DNA from: Mesorhizobium sp. WSM3626
Lineage (GTDB): Bacteria > Pseudomonadota > Alphaproteobacteria > Rhizobiales > Rhizobiaceae
DNA: 64,000 nucleotides
Reading direction: 5' to 3'
Assembly: GCF_000513935.1 (NCBI RefSeq)
Contig: NZ_AZUY01000005.1
Span: forward strand, 47,208-111,207
In this document: positions 8,667 through 16,635 of the stretch, piece by piece
Position numbering within the stretch: position 1 is the stretch's first letter
Layout: the number at the start of each line of letters is the position of its first letter
Position numbers and translations under genes: made by a program
Notes under the pieces: model-generated
Databases searched by the model: none
The model's input: the letters and a program-made list of their open reading frames with translations, nothing else
Told to the model about the DNA's origin: nothing

Positions 8667-9992
8667 ATGACTATCCGGGACGCATTCGGCTTGGCATTTT
8701 CGGGCGCGACGGACGCGGGATTCGCACCCTATAGCCAGGCCGTACGCGAATTGCAGTGTTTCGTTGGCGATCCGGTGAACTCCGTCGACCGCGCCATCGC
8801 GCAGGATCCCGGTTTCGTCATGGCGCATGTCTTCAAGGGCTACCTTTTCGGCCTTGCCACCGAACCGAAGGCGACGGCCATGGCCAAGACCTGCCACGAG
8901 GCGGCACTGCCGCTTGCCGCGACAACGCGCGAGCGGGCGCATGTCTCGGCCCTCGGCCACCTCGCCAACGGGCGCTGGCATCAGGCCTCCGGCATCCTGC
9001 AGGACATAGCGATCGATTTCCCGCTCGACGCCGTGGCGCTCCAGGTCGGACACCAGGTCGATTTCTTCACCGGCAACGCCCGCATGCTGCGCGACCGCAT
9101 CGCCCGTGCCCTGTCCTCATGGCGGACCGACATGCCGGGTTACCACGCCATCCTCGGCATGCAGGCTTTTGGGCTCGAAGAGATGAGCGAATATACGCAG
9201 GCCGAAAGGCTCGGTCGTACAGCGGTCGAGATCGAACCGCGCGACGGCTGGGCGCAACATGCGGTCGCCCACGTGATGGAGATGCAAAGCCGGCAAAGGG
9301 ATGGCATCGCCTGGATGCGTGCCGATCCCGAAGCCTGGACGAAGGAGAGCTTCCTCCAGGTCCACAATTGGTGGCATCTGGCGCTGTTCCACTACGATCT
9401 CGGCGAGACTGGCGAGGTGCTGGAGCTCTATGACGGGCCGATCTACGGCGCCAGATCGACGCTGGCGCTCAACATGGTCGATGCGTCGGCGATCCTGTGG
9501 CGGCTCCATCTTGGCGGCGCCGATGTCGGTGACCGCTGGGCAGCACTGGCCGCCAATTGGGTGCCCAAGGCCCGCGCCGGCAACTATGCCTTCAACGACG
9601 CCCATGCGATGATGGCCTTCGTCGGCGCCGGGCTCGACGCTCCGGCCCGGATCTTGCTCGAAGCACAGCGCGAGGCCATGCGCGGCAATGACGACAACGC
9701 CGCATTCACCAGGGATGTCGGCCATCCCCTGACGCTTGCCATCAAGGCGTTCGGAGAGGGCAACTACGCCGAAACCATCCGGCTGATCGGTCCGATCCGG
9801 GCCATCGCCCATCGCTTTGGCGGCAGCCACGCGCAGCGCGACGTCATCGATCTCACGCTGATCGAGGCCGCCCTGCGCGCCGGCGACGGCGCGCTCGCCC
9901 AGGCACTGACGACGGAGCGCTCGACGGCGCGGCCGGACAGTCCGCTGTCGGCGCTGTTTTCGCGACGTGCCGCCGATTTGTCAGAGAATTGA
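8667..9992 (+). CDS. TTC38-like tetratricopeptide repeat protein
   Basis: This soluble 441-aa helical-repeat protein resembles the tetratricopeptide repeat protein 38 (TTC38) family found in many proteobacteria and animals. Family-like segments are GFVMAHVFKGYL near the N-terminus, GWAQHAVAHVMEMQ and HNWWHLALFHYDLGE in the middle, and FNDAHAMMAFVGAG later. The ATG at 8667 (MTIRDAFG) is preferred over a start at 8595, which adds 24 codons of non-conserved sequence. The biochemical function of the family is unknown. The gene ends 80 bp before xylB and could share a transcript, but a palindrome lies between them. Confidence 0.75.
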   Translation: MTIRDAFGLAFSGATDAGFAPYSQAVRELQCFVGDPVNSVDRAIAQDPGFVMAHVFKGYLFGLATEPKATAMAKTCHEAALPLAATTRERAHVSALGHLANGRWHQASGILQDIAIDFPLDAVALQVGHQVDFFTGNARMLRDRIARALSSWRTDMPGYHAILGMQAFGLEEMSEYTQAERLGRTAVEIEPRDGWAQHAVAHVMEMQSRQRDGIAWMRADPEAWTKESFLQVHNWWHLALFHYDLGETGEVLELYDGPIYGARSTLALNMVDASAILWRLHLGGADVGDRWAALAANWVPKARAGNYAFNDAHAMMAFVGAGLDAPARILLEAQREAMRGNDDNAAFTRDVGHPLTLAIKAFGEGNYAETIRLIGPIRAIAHRFGGSHAQRDVIDLTLIEAALRAGDGALAQALTTERSTARPDSPLSALFSRRAADLSEN

Positions 9993-10031
9993 CCCGGAGC
10001 GGATCTTGCCTTAGAAACTGGCTCAAGTATA

Positions 10032-10050
10032 TTTTTCGGGCTCCGAAAAA
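10032..10050. promoter_or_regulatory. Perfect inverted repeat upstream of xylB (candidate operator)
   Basis: The sequence tttttcgg-gct-ccgaaaaa is a perfect 8-bp inverted repeat ending 22 bp before the xylB start codon. It lacks a T-run on the plus strand, so an operator is more likely than a terminator. The binding protein is unknown. Confidence 0.45.
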
Positions 10051-10072
10051 AATAAAGACGTGGGAGGAAACC

Positions 10073-11527
10073 ATGTATCTCGGCCTCGACCTAGGCACAT
10101 CGGGCGTCAAGGCGCTGCTGATCGATGCCGGACAGGGCGTCATCGGCTCCGGCCATGGCACGCTTGATGTCTCTCGGCCACATCCTGGCTGGTCCGAACA
10201 GGATCCGCTGCATTGGATACGCGCCTGCGAGGATGCGATCGCCGAACTGAAGACGTCCTATCCCAAGCAGTTCGCCGCGGTGAAGGGCATCGGCCTGTCC
10301 GGCCAGATGCATGGCGCGACCTTGCTCGATGCGGCCGATCAGGTGCTGCGCCCCTGCATCCTGTGGAACGATACGCGCAGCCATCTCGAGGCAGCGGCCC
10401 TCGATGCCGATCCGCGCTTCCGCGCGCTCACCGGCAACATTGTATTTCCCGGTTTCACCGCGCCGAAACTCGCCTGGGTGAAGAACAACGAGCCCGCTGT
10501 CTTCGCCAAGGCGGCAAAGGTGCTTTTGCCGAAGGATTTCCTGCGGCTTTGGCTGACCGGCGAACATATTTCCGAAATGTCCGACTCGGCCGGCACGTCC
10601 TGGCTCGACGTCGGCAAGCGGTGCTGGTCCGCGGACCTGCTCGCCGCGACATCGCTTGACGAGAGCCATATGCCAGCGCTGGTCGAGGGCACCGCGAAGG
10701 CCGGCGGTCTGCGCGCCGAACTCGCATCGCAATGGGGTATCGAGGCTGGCATCCCGATCGCCGGCGGCGCCGGCGACAATGCGGCTTCCGCTTGCGGCAT
10801 GGGCACGGTCGGCGCCGGCCAGGCATTTGTCTCCCTCGGCACGTCGGGCGTGCTGTTTGCCGCAAACGCGTCCTACCTGCCGAACCCGGCAAGCGCGGTG
10901 CACACCTTCTGCCATGCGCTGCCCGACACCTGGCACCAAATGGGCGTCATCCTATCGGCAACCGATTCGCTCAACTGGCTGTGCGAGATCACGGGCAAGG
11001 GCGCCGGCGAGCTGACATCGGAACTCGGCGAGGCGCTGAAAGCGCCGACCGGCGTGTCGTTCCTGCCCTATCTCTCAGGCGAGCGTACCCCACACAATGA
11101 TTCGGCCGTTCGCGGTTCCTTCACTGGCCTCGCGCATGAATCGGGCCGCGCCGTTCTAACCCAGGCCGTGCTCGAAGGCGTCGCGTTTGCCTTCCGCGAC
11201 AGCCTCGAAGCGTTGAAGACGGCCGGCACGACCTTGACGCGCGTGACCGCGATCGGCGGCGGCTCGCGCTCGCGCTACTGGCTGAAGGCGATCGCCACCG
11301 CGCTGCAACTGCCGGTCGACATCCCCGCCGACGGCGATTTCGGCGCCGCCTTTGGTGCCGCCCGGCTCGGCCTGATAGCCGCGACGGGCGCCGATCCGCT
11401 GGCTGTGTGCTCCGCGCCGAAGACCGACGCCACGATCGAACCAGATTCCGGTCTGGCCGGTGCCTACGCGGATGCATACCAGCGTTACCGGGCACTGTAT
11501 CCGGCGATCAAAGCAGTAACCGCGTGA
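10073..11527 (+). CDS. xylB: Xylulokinase
   Basis: This cytoplasmic FGGY-family sugar kinase converts D-xylulose to xylulose 5-phosphate. The 484-aa protein begins MYLGLDLGTSGVK, the phosphate-binding loop of the family. It carries GLSGQMHG near residue 77, characteristic of xylulokinases, ILWNDTR, the second FGGY domain, and GGGSRSRYW near the C-terminus. A strong ribosome site (gggagg) lies at 10062-10067. xylA lies about 670 bp downstream on the same strand, which supports D-xylose as the pathway substrate. Between them are a palindromic repeat and an oppositely oriented small gene. Confidence 0.94.
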   Translation: MYLGLDLGTSGVKALLIDAGQGVIGSGHGTLDVSRPHPGWSEQDPLHWIRACEDAIAELKTSYPKQFAAVKGIGLSGQMHGATLLDAADQVLRPCILWNDTRSHLEAAALDADPRFRALTGNIVFPGFTAPKLAWVKNNEPAVFAKAAKVLLPKDFLRLWLTGEHISEMSDSAGTSWLDVGKRCWSADLLAATSLDESHMPALVEGTAKAGGLRAELASQWGIEAGIPIAGGAGDNAASACGMGTVGAGQAFVSLGTSGVLFAANASYLPNPASAVHTFCHALPDTWHQMGVILSATDSLNWLCEITGKGAGELTSELGEALKAPTGVSFLPYLSGERTPHNDSAVRGSFTGLAHESGRAVLTQAVLEGVAFAFRDSLEALKTAGTTLTRVTAIGGGSRSRYWLKAIATALQLPVDIPADGDFGAAFGAARLGLIAATGADPLAVCSAPKTDATIEPDSGLAGAYADAYQRYRALYPAIKAVTA

Positions 11528-11530
11528 GTT

Positions 11531-11699
11531 GGCGCCAGGCACCCCCCTCTGCCCTGCCGGGCATCTCCCCCTCAAGGGGGGAGATCGGCAGCGTTGATGG
11601 CTATGCCAATCCTGGAATGCTGGGGGATGGCGAAGGCGGAAAAATCAGCCAATCTCCCCCCTTGAGGGGGAGATGGCCGGCAGGCCAGAGGGGGGCGCC
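11531..11699. repeat. Palindromic repeat, copy A (~169 bp)
   Basis: Long inverted-repeat arms (ctctgccctgccgggcat and its near-complement, plus ctccccctcaaggggggagat and its complement) flank a variable ~65-bp centre. Outer ends are ggcgcc-like. The same element recurs at 21850-22018, also 169 bp, and at 43722-43887. It lies between xylB and the opposite NTF2-like gene. It carries no gene. It is a non-autonomous palindromic element of the kind found in many copies in Mesorhizobium genomes. Confidence 0.9.
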
Positions 11700-11724
11700 T
11701 CGCATCCCCCTTTCCAAGTCGCCC

Positions 11725-12087
11725 TCACTGAGCCGGCACCTTATCGAGGAAACCGGTGACGCTCTTCAGGCGGCCGTTCTCGATGATTCCGATATCGGTG
11801 CCTTCGATGACGGAGGGGGTGCCCTCGGGTCCGAGGTTCCAGGAGAAGCGGATTTTGTCGGCAAAGCCGTCCGGCGTGCCCTTCAGCGAGAAGCGGAAGC
11901 CGGCAAAGCGTTGCTGCACACCGTCGATCAGCGCGGCGACGCCTTTATGGCCGTCGCCCTGCATGAGCGGATCGCGATAGCTGACGTCTTCGGTGAAAGT
12001 CGTCTTGAGCAAGGCCGCCCGGCGGTCGGCATCGGCTTCGTTCCAGGCGGTGATGTAATTCTGAGCGATCGTGTTGAGGTCGGTCAT
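11725..12087 (-). CDS. NTF2-like / SnoaL-like family protein
   Basis: This small cytoplasmic protein of 120 aa has the NTF2/SnoaL cone fold. The N-terminal helix (YITAWNEADADRRAALL), then FTEDVSYRDPLMQGDGHKG, is the classic start of polyketide-cyclase-like and steroid-isomerase-like domains. A beta-sheet-rich C-terminal half ends GFLDKVPAQ. The substrate is not predictable. It lies between xylB and xylA on the opposite strand, divergent from xylA with a 113-bp gap, so it need not belong to xylose metabolism. Confidence 0.75.
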   Translation of the reverse strand: MTDLNTIAQNYITAWNEADADRRAALLKTTFTEDVSYRDPLMQGDGHKGVAALIDGVQQRFAGFRFSLKGTPDGFADKIRFSWNLGPEGTPSVIEGTDIGIIENGRLKSVTGFLDKVPAQ

Positions 12088-12151
12088 GGTCTGTCTCCTT
12101 CGTTTGAGGGTTTTGACATGACCGTTTTCGACCAGCGCCGGCGTGAAACCA

Positions 12152-12173
12152 ATTACGCCTGAGGTAATCAGGC
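12152..12173. promoter_or_regulatory. Overlapping inverted repeats before xylA (candidate operator)
   Basis: attac-N7-gtaat (12152-12168) overlaps a hairpin gcctga-ggtaa-tcaggc (12158-12173), 28 bp before the xylA start. The two structures are mutually exclusive. The position, between xylA and a divergent gene, fits a sugar-responsive operator, but no regulator gene is next to it. Confidence 0.35.
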
Positions 12174-12200
12174 AAAACTATCTTGGAGAGGAAGAGAACC

Positions 12201-13526
12201 ATGAGCAGCGGCTTTTTCGGCGACATCCAGAAAATCAAATATGAAGGCCCGGATTCGACCAATCCGCTGGCCTATCGCTTCTACAATCCCGACGAAGTGG
12301 TGGCCGGCAAGCGGCTGGAAGACCACCTGCGCTTTGCCGTCGCCTACTGGCATTCCTTCGCCTGGCCCGGCGGCGACCCGTTCGGCGGCCAGACCTTCGA
12401 CCGTCCCTGGTTCCCCAAGGCCGGCGGCGTCGACACGATGGAACTGGCGAAACTGAAGGCGGATGTCGCCTTCGAGATGTTCTCGCTGCTCGGCGCGCCT
12501 TATTTCTGCTTCCACGACGCAGATGTTCGGCCCGAGGGCAAGGATTTCTCCGAAAGTGCGGCCCGCCTCGATGAAATCGCTGACTATTTCGCCGCAAAGA
12601 TGAAGCAGACCGGGGTCAAGCTTCTGTGGGGTACGGCGAACCTGTTTTCCAACCGCCGTTTCATGTCGGGTGCCGCGACCAATCCCGATCCGGATGTGTT
12701 TGCCTACGCCGCGGCGACGGTGAAGAGCTGCATCGACGTCACCAAGCGGCTGAAGGGCGAGAACTACGTGCTGTGGGGCGGGCGCGAGGGCTATGAGACG
12801 CTGCTCAATACCGACCTTGCCCGCGAGCAGGAACAGGCCGGCCGTTTCCTGAACCTCGTCGTCGACTACAAGCACAAGATCGGCTTCAAGGGCACCATCC
12901 TGATCGAGCCGAAGCCGCAGGAGCCGACAAAGCACCAATATGACTACGACGTCGCGACCGTCTACGGCTTCCTCAAGCGCTTCGGCCTGGAGAAGGAGGT
13001 CAAGCTCAACATCGAGCAGGGCCACGCCATCCTGGCCGGCCATTCCTTCGAGCACGAACTGGCGCTGGCCAATGCGCTCGGCGTCTTCGGGTCGATCGAC
13101 ATGAACCGCAACGATTACCAGTCGGGCTGGGACACCGACCAGTTCCCCAACAATGTGCCGGAGATGGCGCTGGCCTATTACCAGGTCCTCCAGGCCGGCG
13201 GCTTCAAGACCGGCGGCACCAATTTCGACGCCAAGCTGCGCCGCCAGTCGCTCGACCCGCAGGACCTGCTGATCGGTCATATCGGCGGCATGGATTCTTG
13301 TGCGCGCGGCCTGAAGGCGGCGGCCCGCATGGTCGAGGACAAGGCGCTGTCGGGTCCGCTCGCAGAACGCTACGCCGGCTGGAACGGCGCCGAGGCCAAG
13401 GCAATGCTGTCGGGCAAGCGCACGCTGGAAGAGATCGCCGAGCGCGTGGTGAAGAAGAAGATCGAACCGCAGCCGCGCTCCGGCCGCCAGGAACTGCTCG
13501 AAAACATCGTCAACCGCTACGTCTGA
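12201..13526 (+). CDS. xylA: Xylose isomerase
   Basis: This enzyme converts D-xylose to D-xylulose, the substrate of XylB. The 441-aa class II enzyme has [13 protein letters not shown] (catalytic His/Asp pair near 100), [26 protein letters not shown] (metal ligand Glu and Lys), the [17 protein letters not shown] metal-ligand region, and DMNRND...WDTDQFP near the second metal site. The ATG at 12201 follows a ggagaggaag ribosome site. A preceding in-frame codon at 12183 gives MERKRT, which is really that ribosome-binding sequence. The protein is complete and of normal family length. Confidence 0.96.
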   Translation: MSSGFFGDIQKIKYEGPDSTNPLAYRFYNPDEVVAGKRLEDHLRFAVAYWHSFAWPGGDPFGGQTFDRPWFPKAGGVDTMELAKLKADVAFEMFSLLGAPYFCFHDADVRPEGKDFSESAARLDEIADYFAAKMKQTGVKLLWGTANLFSNRRFMSGAATNPDPDVFAYAAATVKSCIDVTKRLKGENYVLWGGREGYETLLNTDLAREQEQAGRFLNLVVDYKHKIGFKGTILIEPKPQEPTKHQYDYDVATVYGFLKRFGLEKEVKLNIEQGHAILAGHSFEHELALANALGVFGSIDMNRNDYQSGWDTDQFPNNVPEMALAYYQVLQAGGFKTGGTNFDAKLRRQSLDPQDLLIGHIGGMDSCARGLKAAARMVEDKALSGPLAERYAGWNGAEAKAMLSGKRTLEEIAERVVKKKIEPQPRSGRQELLENIVNRYV

Positions 13527-13537
13527 CGCTGCCTGAC

Positions 13538-13558
13538 CGCCGGCAATCCAAGCCGGCG
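13538..13558 (+). terminator. Stem-loop after xylA, possible terminator
   Basis: The sequence cgccggc-aatccaa-gccggcg forms a 7-bp perfect stem 12 bp after the xylA stop. There is no T-run, so it may act with Rho or only protect the 3' end. A second inverted repeat (ggcgcgc...gcgcgcc, 13580-13604) follows. Otherwise 13527-13734 shows nothing recognisable. Confidence 0.45.
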
Positions 13559-13734
13559 CACTATGCGATTCGAAAGCTTGGCGCGCGGAAACCTTTTGCG
13601 CGCCATGCTGAAACCGACGACAAGGTTTTGCCCCTAAGCGCCCCTCAATCGCCCAGCTCTTGCCTTCAAACTGCCGTCACGAATCTCGTATAGATATTGC
13701 TCGTGGCGGGAGAGGAAGAAGGAGGCGAACCGAT

Positions 13735-13944
13735 ATGCAGAACGAACGTGAAATCGACGCCCTGCTCTCACCTGGCGAGGCCGGATCGATCATCGACCGG
13801 CTGATGGCAATGCCGCATCCAAAGCAGGGCGCACGCAGCACCAATGAATGGGACCGCGCCGTTGCCAGCCGCTTCGAGACCCATCTCGCGCGGCAGATGC
13901 GCTCACAGATCGATGGCGGCAGCGACCGCCAGAATGCGGCATAA
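13735..13944 (+). CDS. Small conserved-looking hypothetical protein (69 aa)
   Basis: I do not recognise this gene. The 69-aa product, starting MQNEREIDALLS, is hydrophilic and predicted mostly helical, with no membrane segment, signal or cysteine pair. Support for it being real comes from a strong, well-spaced ribosome site (aaggagg at 13719-13725) before the ATG at 13735 and a balanced amino-acid composition. It stands alone, convergent with the AraC-type regulator across a palindrome that may end both transcripts. Confidence 0.55.
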   Translation: MQNEREIDALLSPGEAGSIIDRLMAMPHPKQGARSTNEWDRAVASRFETHLARQMRSQIDGGSDRQNAA

Positions 13945-13957
13945 GCTCTCTTTACCT

Positions 13958-14006
13958 GTGCATGTCGTTGCCCCAAAACCGCTACACGGTTTTGGGCGAC
14001 CTGCAC
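13958..14006. repeat. Palindromic intergenic repeat between convergent genes
   Basis: Outer arms gtgcatgtcg / cgacctgcac and inner arms ccaaaaccg / cggttttgg surround a ~5-nt centre. It is a member of the gcatgtcg...cgacatgc family. It touches the stop codon of the AraC-type regulator at 14006 and may serve as a bidirectional terminator. Confidence 0.75.
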
Positions 14007-14986
14007 TACCCCCGGCGAAGCCTGACCGGGGCTTCGCCAAAAGCTCTTGAAAATGCTCTGGAAAAGGCCGCGGCAGACGAGAACCCCGTCCGCCCGGCGA
14101 TATCCGCCATGGCGATCCGCGTGTCGACCACGAGCCGACGCGCGGCACCCAGGCGCAGCCTGAGATAATAGGCGCCCGGCGTCTCGCCGATCGACTTGCG
14201 AAAGATGCTTTCCAGCGTCCGTGCCGTCACCCCGGCGCGCCTGGCAACCGCCTCTATGGTCAGCGGCTGATCGACATGCGATTCCATCAGCCGGATCGCC
14301 TGCGCCAGCCGCGGATCATAGCCGTCGAGCCGGCCGAGCGAGACCAGCGGCTGCGCATCGGTCGCGGCCCGCGCCTGGTCGTAGATGAAGACGCTGGCGA
14401 CGTCGAGCGCCACCGCCATGCCGAGGCGCGTGCGAATGAGATGCAGCATCAGGTCGAAGGTCGGGGACGCGCCGCCCGAGGTGAACACAGGCCCGTCGAT
14501 GACATAGCGGTCCGGCCGGACATCGACGCCGGGAAAGGCCGAGGAAAAATCCTCCATGTCCTCCCAGTGGGTGGTGGCGCTGCGGCCTTCCAGCAGGCCG
14601 GCGCGCGCCACCAGCCAGGTGCCGGCCTCGACGCCGCCGCACGCACGGGCCGCTCGCGCCGCCCGCCGCAAAGCTGAGAGGAGAGCCGATGTGGCATAGT
14701 TTTGGGTGCCGAAGCCGGCGACGACGACCAGCACGTCGGTTGCCTCATTGGCGTCGAAACGGCCGCTGACCGCCACCGGCAGGCCGCATGTGGTGACCGG
14801 CGCCTCGCCCGTCACCGAGACCAGCTTGAAATCGAACAGGGTCTCGCCGGAAATGCGATTGGCGGCGCGCAGCGGGTCGACGGCGGAGGCCACGCACATG
14901 ATCGACGAGCCGGAAAACACCAGCAACGTCACCTTGAGCGGCGTGCGCTCGGTGCGAAAGATATCCGGTTTTTCGCTTTTGATCAT
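14006..14986 (-). CDS. cdhR: GlxA-family AraC regulator, CdhR-like (carnitine catabolism)
   Basis: This 326-aa transcription activator has an N-terminal DJ-1/PfpI domain (about 15-200) and a C-terminal AraC-type double helix-turn-helix (about 225-326). The segment GVEAGTWLVARAGLLEG matches the subgroup that holds the Pseudomonas glycine-betaine and carnitine regulators GbdR and CdhR, in which the DJ-1 nucleophile Cys is lost. The start at 14986 (MIKSEKPD) is chosen over an 87-codon upstream extension that would run into the divergent carnitine operon. The 79-bp gap to the divergent gene at 15066 probably holds its binding site. The name rests on domain type plus context. Confidence 0.82.
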   Translation of the reverse strand: MIKSEKPDIFRTERTPLKVTLLVFSGSSIMCVASAVDPLRAANRISGETLFDFKLVSVTGEAPVTTCGLPVAVSGRFDANEATDVLVVVAGFGTQNYATSALLSALRRAARAARACGGVEAGTWLVARAGLLEGRSATTHWEDMEDFSSAFPGVDVRPDRYVIDGPVFTSGGASPTFDLMLHLIRTRLGMAVALDVASVFIYDQARAATDAQPLVSLGRLDGYDPRLAQAIRLMESHVDQPLTIEAVARRAGVTARTLESIFRKSIGETPGAYYLRLRLGAARRLVVDTRIAMADIAGRTGFSSAAAFSRAFSRAFGEAPVRLRRG

Positions 14987-15065
14987 ACCGCCTTCGTAAA
15001 ACGCAAAGCAGCTTGGATCAAGTCGAGCGATGCTAGCGGCTGTTTCGTATGGGAGGAGAGTTTCG

Positions 15066-15983
15066 ATGCCGCTTGCAATGAACCGTGAGGTCTTCATTAC
15101 CTGCGCCGTGACGGGTTCCGGCGGCTCGCAGGACCGCTCGCCGCATGTGCCGCGCTCGCCCAAGCAGATCGCCGATTCGGCGATCGATGCGGCCAAGGCA
15201 GGCGCTGCCATCGTCCACTGCCATGTGCGCGACCCCGAAACCGGCAAGCCCAGGCGCGACGTGCATCTCTACCGCGAAGTGACAGAGCGCATCCGCGCGG
15301 CGGACGTCGACGTCATCCTGAACCTGACCGCCGGCATGGGCGGCGACATGGTGTTCGGCTCGCCGGAAGCGCCGCTGCCGCTCAACGAAAAGGGCACCGA
15401 CATGGGCGGCGCCACCAACCGCATGGAACATGTGCGCCAATGCCTGCCGGAAATCTGCACGCTGGACTGCGGCACCATGAATTTCGCCGAAGCCGACTAT
15501 GTCATGACCAACACGCCCGGCATGCTGCGCGCCATGGGCGGCATGATGACGGCGCTCGGCGTCAAGCCCGAGATCGAGGCCTTCGACACCGGGCATCTCT
15601 GGTTCGCCAAGCAGCTGGTCGAGGAAAAGGTGCTCAACCCCGACGCGCTGGTGCAGCTTTGCATGGGTGTGCCGTGGGGTGCGCCCGACGACCTCAACAC
15701 CTTCATGGCGATGGTCAACAACGTGCCGTCGACATGGAACTGGTCGGCCTTCGCCATCGGCCGCAACCAGATGGCCTATGCAGCGGCGGCGGTGCTTGCC
15801 GGCGGCAATGTCCGCGTCGGGCTCGAGGACAATCTGTGGCTCGACAAGGGCGTGCTGGCGACCAATGCGCAGTTGGTCGAGCGCGCCGCCTCGATCATCA
15901 CCAATCTGGGCGCCAGGATCCTGGGGCCGGAGGAAGTCCGCAAGAAGCTCAACCTGACCAAGCGAGCGCCGATAGCGGCATAA
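15066..15983 (+). CDS. cdhC: Beta-keto acid cleavage enzyme (3-dehydrocarnitine cleavage, CdhC-like)
   Basis: This 305-aa enzyme of the BKACE (DUF849) family is a Zn-dependent TIM barrel that condenses a beta-keto acid with acetyl-CoA and releases acetoacetate plus a new CoA ester. Here the inferred substrate is 3-dehydrocarnitine, giving betainyl-CoA. Visible features are the N-terminal strand REVFITCAVTGSGG, the Zn-binding HCHVRD at about 58-63, and conserved NLTAGMGG. The ATG at 15066 follows a gggaggag ribosome site. It opens the operon divergent from the CdhR-like regulator. The next gene but one is L-carnitine dehydrogenase, which makes 3-dehydrocarnitine and supports the substrate call. 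Confidence 0.88.
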   Translation: MPLAMNREVFITCAVTGSGGSQDRSPHVPRSPKQIADSAIDAAKAGAAIVHCHVRDPETGKPRRDVHLYREVTERIRAADVDVILNLTAGMGGDMVFGSPEAPLPLNEKGTDMGGATNRMEHVRQCLPEICTLDCGTMNFAEADYVMTNTPGMLRAMGGMMTALGVKPEIEAFDTGHLWFAKQLVEEKVLNPDALVQLCMGVPWGAPDDLNTFMAMVNNVPSTWNWSAFAIGRNQMAYAAAAVLAGGNVRVGLEDNLWLDKGVLATNAQLVERAASIITNLGARILGPEEVRKKLNLTKRAPIAA

Positions 15984-16005
15984 ATTATTCGCAGGGAGGG
16001 TCGAT

Positions 16006-16635
16006 ATGGCTACCGTAAAATTCACCGCGATGAAGGATGGCGACAGGCAAGACTACGAGTTCCTGACCGCTCACGAAACCGACTATGCGGCCAAGACCGG
16101 CGAGCGGCTGCTCGACGCGCTGGTGCAGCTCGACGAGGGCCTTTCCGGCTACAAGATCACCCGGCTCGGCCATTCGCTGCAGGCGGCGACGCGCGCCTGG
16201 CGCGACGGCGCCGACACCGACTGGATCGCCTGCGCGCTGCTGCACGACATCGGCGACATCTATGCGCCCTACAATCACGACGAATACGCCGCGTCGATCC
16301 TGAAACCCTTCGTGCGCGAGCAATGCACCTGGGTGGTGGAGAAGCACGGCGATTTCCAGCGCCTCTACTACGCCCACCATCTCGGCGGCAATCGCCATGC
16401 GCGCGACCGCTTCGCCGGCCATGCGTATTTCGACGATTGCGATGCGTTTTGCGAGCGCTGGGACCAGTCGAGCTTCGACCCCGACTATGAGACGCTGCCG
16501 ATCGAATTCTTCCGGCGCTTCGTGCTCGAAGTCTTTGCCCGCAAGGCCTACGACCCATCAGTCATTCGCGCTGGCGAGCGCGTGCCTCTCACCGATCCCG
16601 AAACCGCCAGGACAAGAACCGGAGCCTCTCAATGA
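16006..16635 (+). CDS. HD-domain protein resembling PhnZ/TmpB-type diiron oxygenases
   Basis: This 209-aa HD-fold protein is not a classical nucleotide phosphohydrolase by pattern. Candidate metal ligands are His56 (RLGHSL), His80-Asp81 (LLHDIGD), His91 (YNHDEY), His114 (VEKHGD) and Asp153 (ERWDQ). Their order and the final RWD motif fit the PhnZ/TmpB/myo-inositol-oxygenase-like diiron oxygenase branch, whose TmpB member acts on a trimethylammonium phosphonate. It lies between the BKACE and carnitine dehydrogenase genes, overlapping the latter by 4 bp (ATGA), so a role on a carnitine-pathway intermediate is likely. The actual reaction is unknown. Confidence 0.7.
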   Translation: MATVKFTAMKDGDRQDYEFLTAHETDYAAKTGERLLDALVQLDEGLSGYKITRLGHSLQAATRAWRDGADTDWIACALLHDIGDIYAPYNHDEYAASILKPFVREQCTWVVEKHGDFQRLYYAHHLGGNRHARDRFAGHAYFDDCDAFCERWDQSSFDPDYETLPIEFFRRFVLEVFARKAYDPSVIRAGERVPLTDPETARTRTGASQ

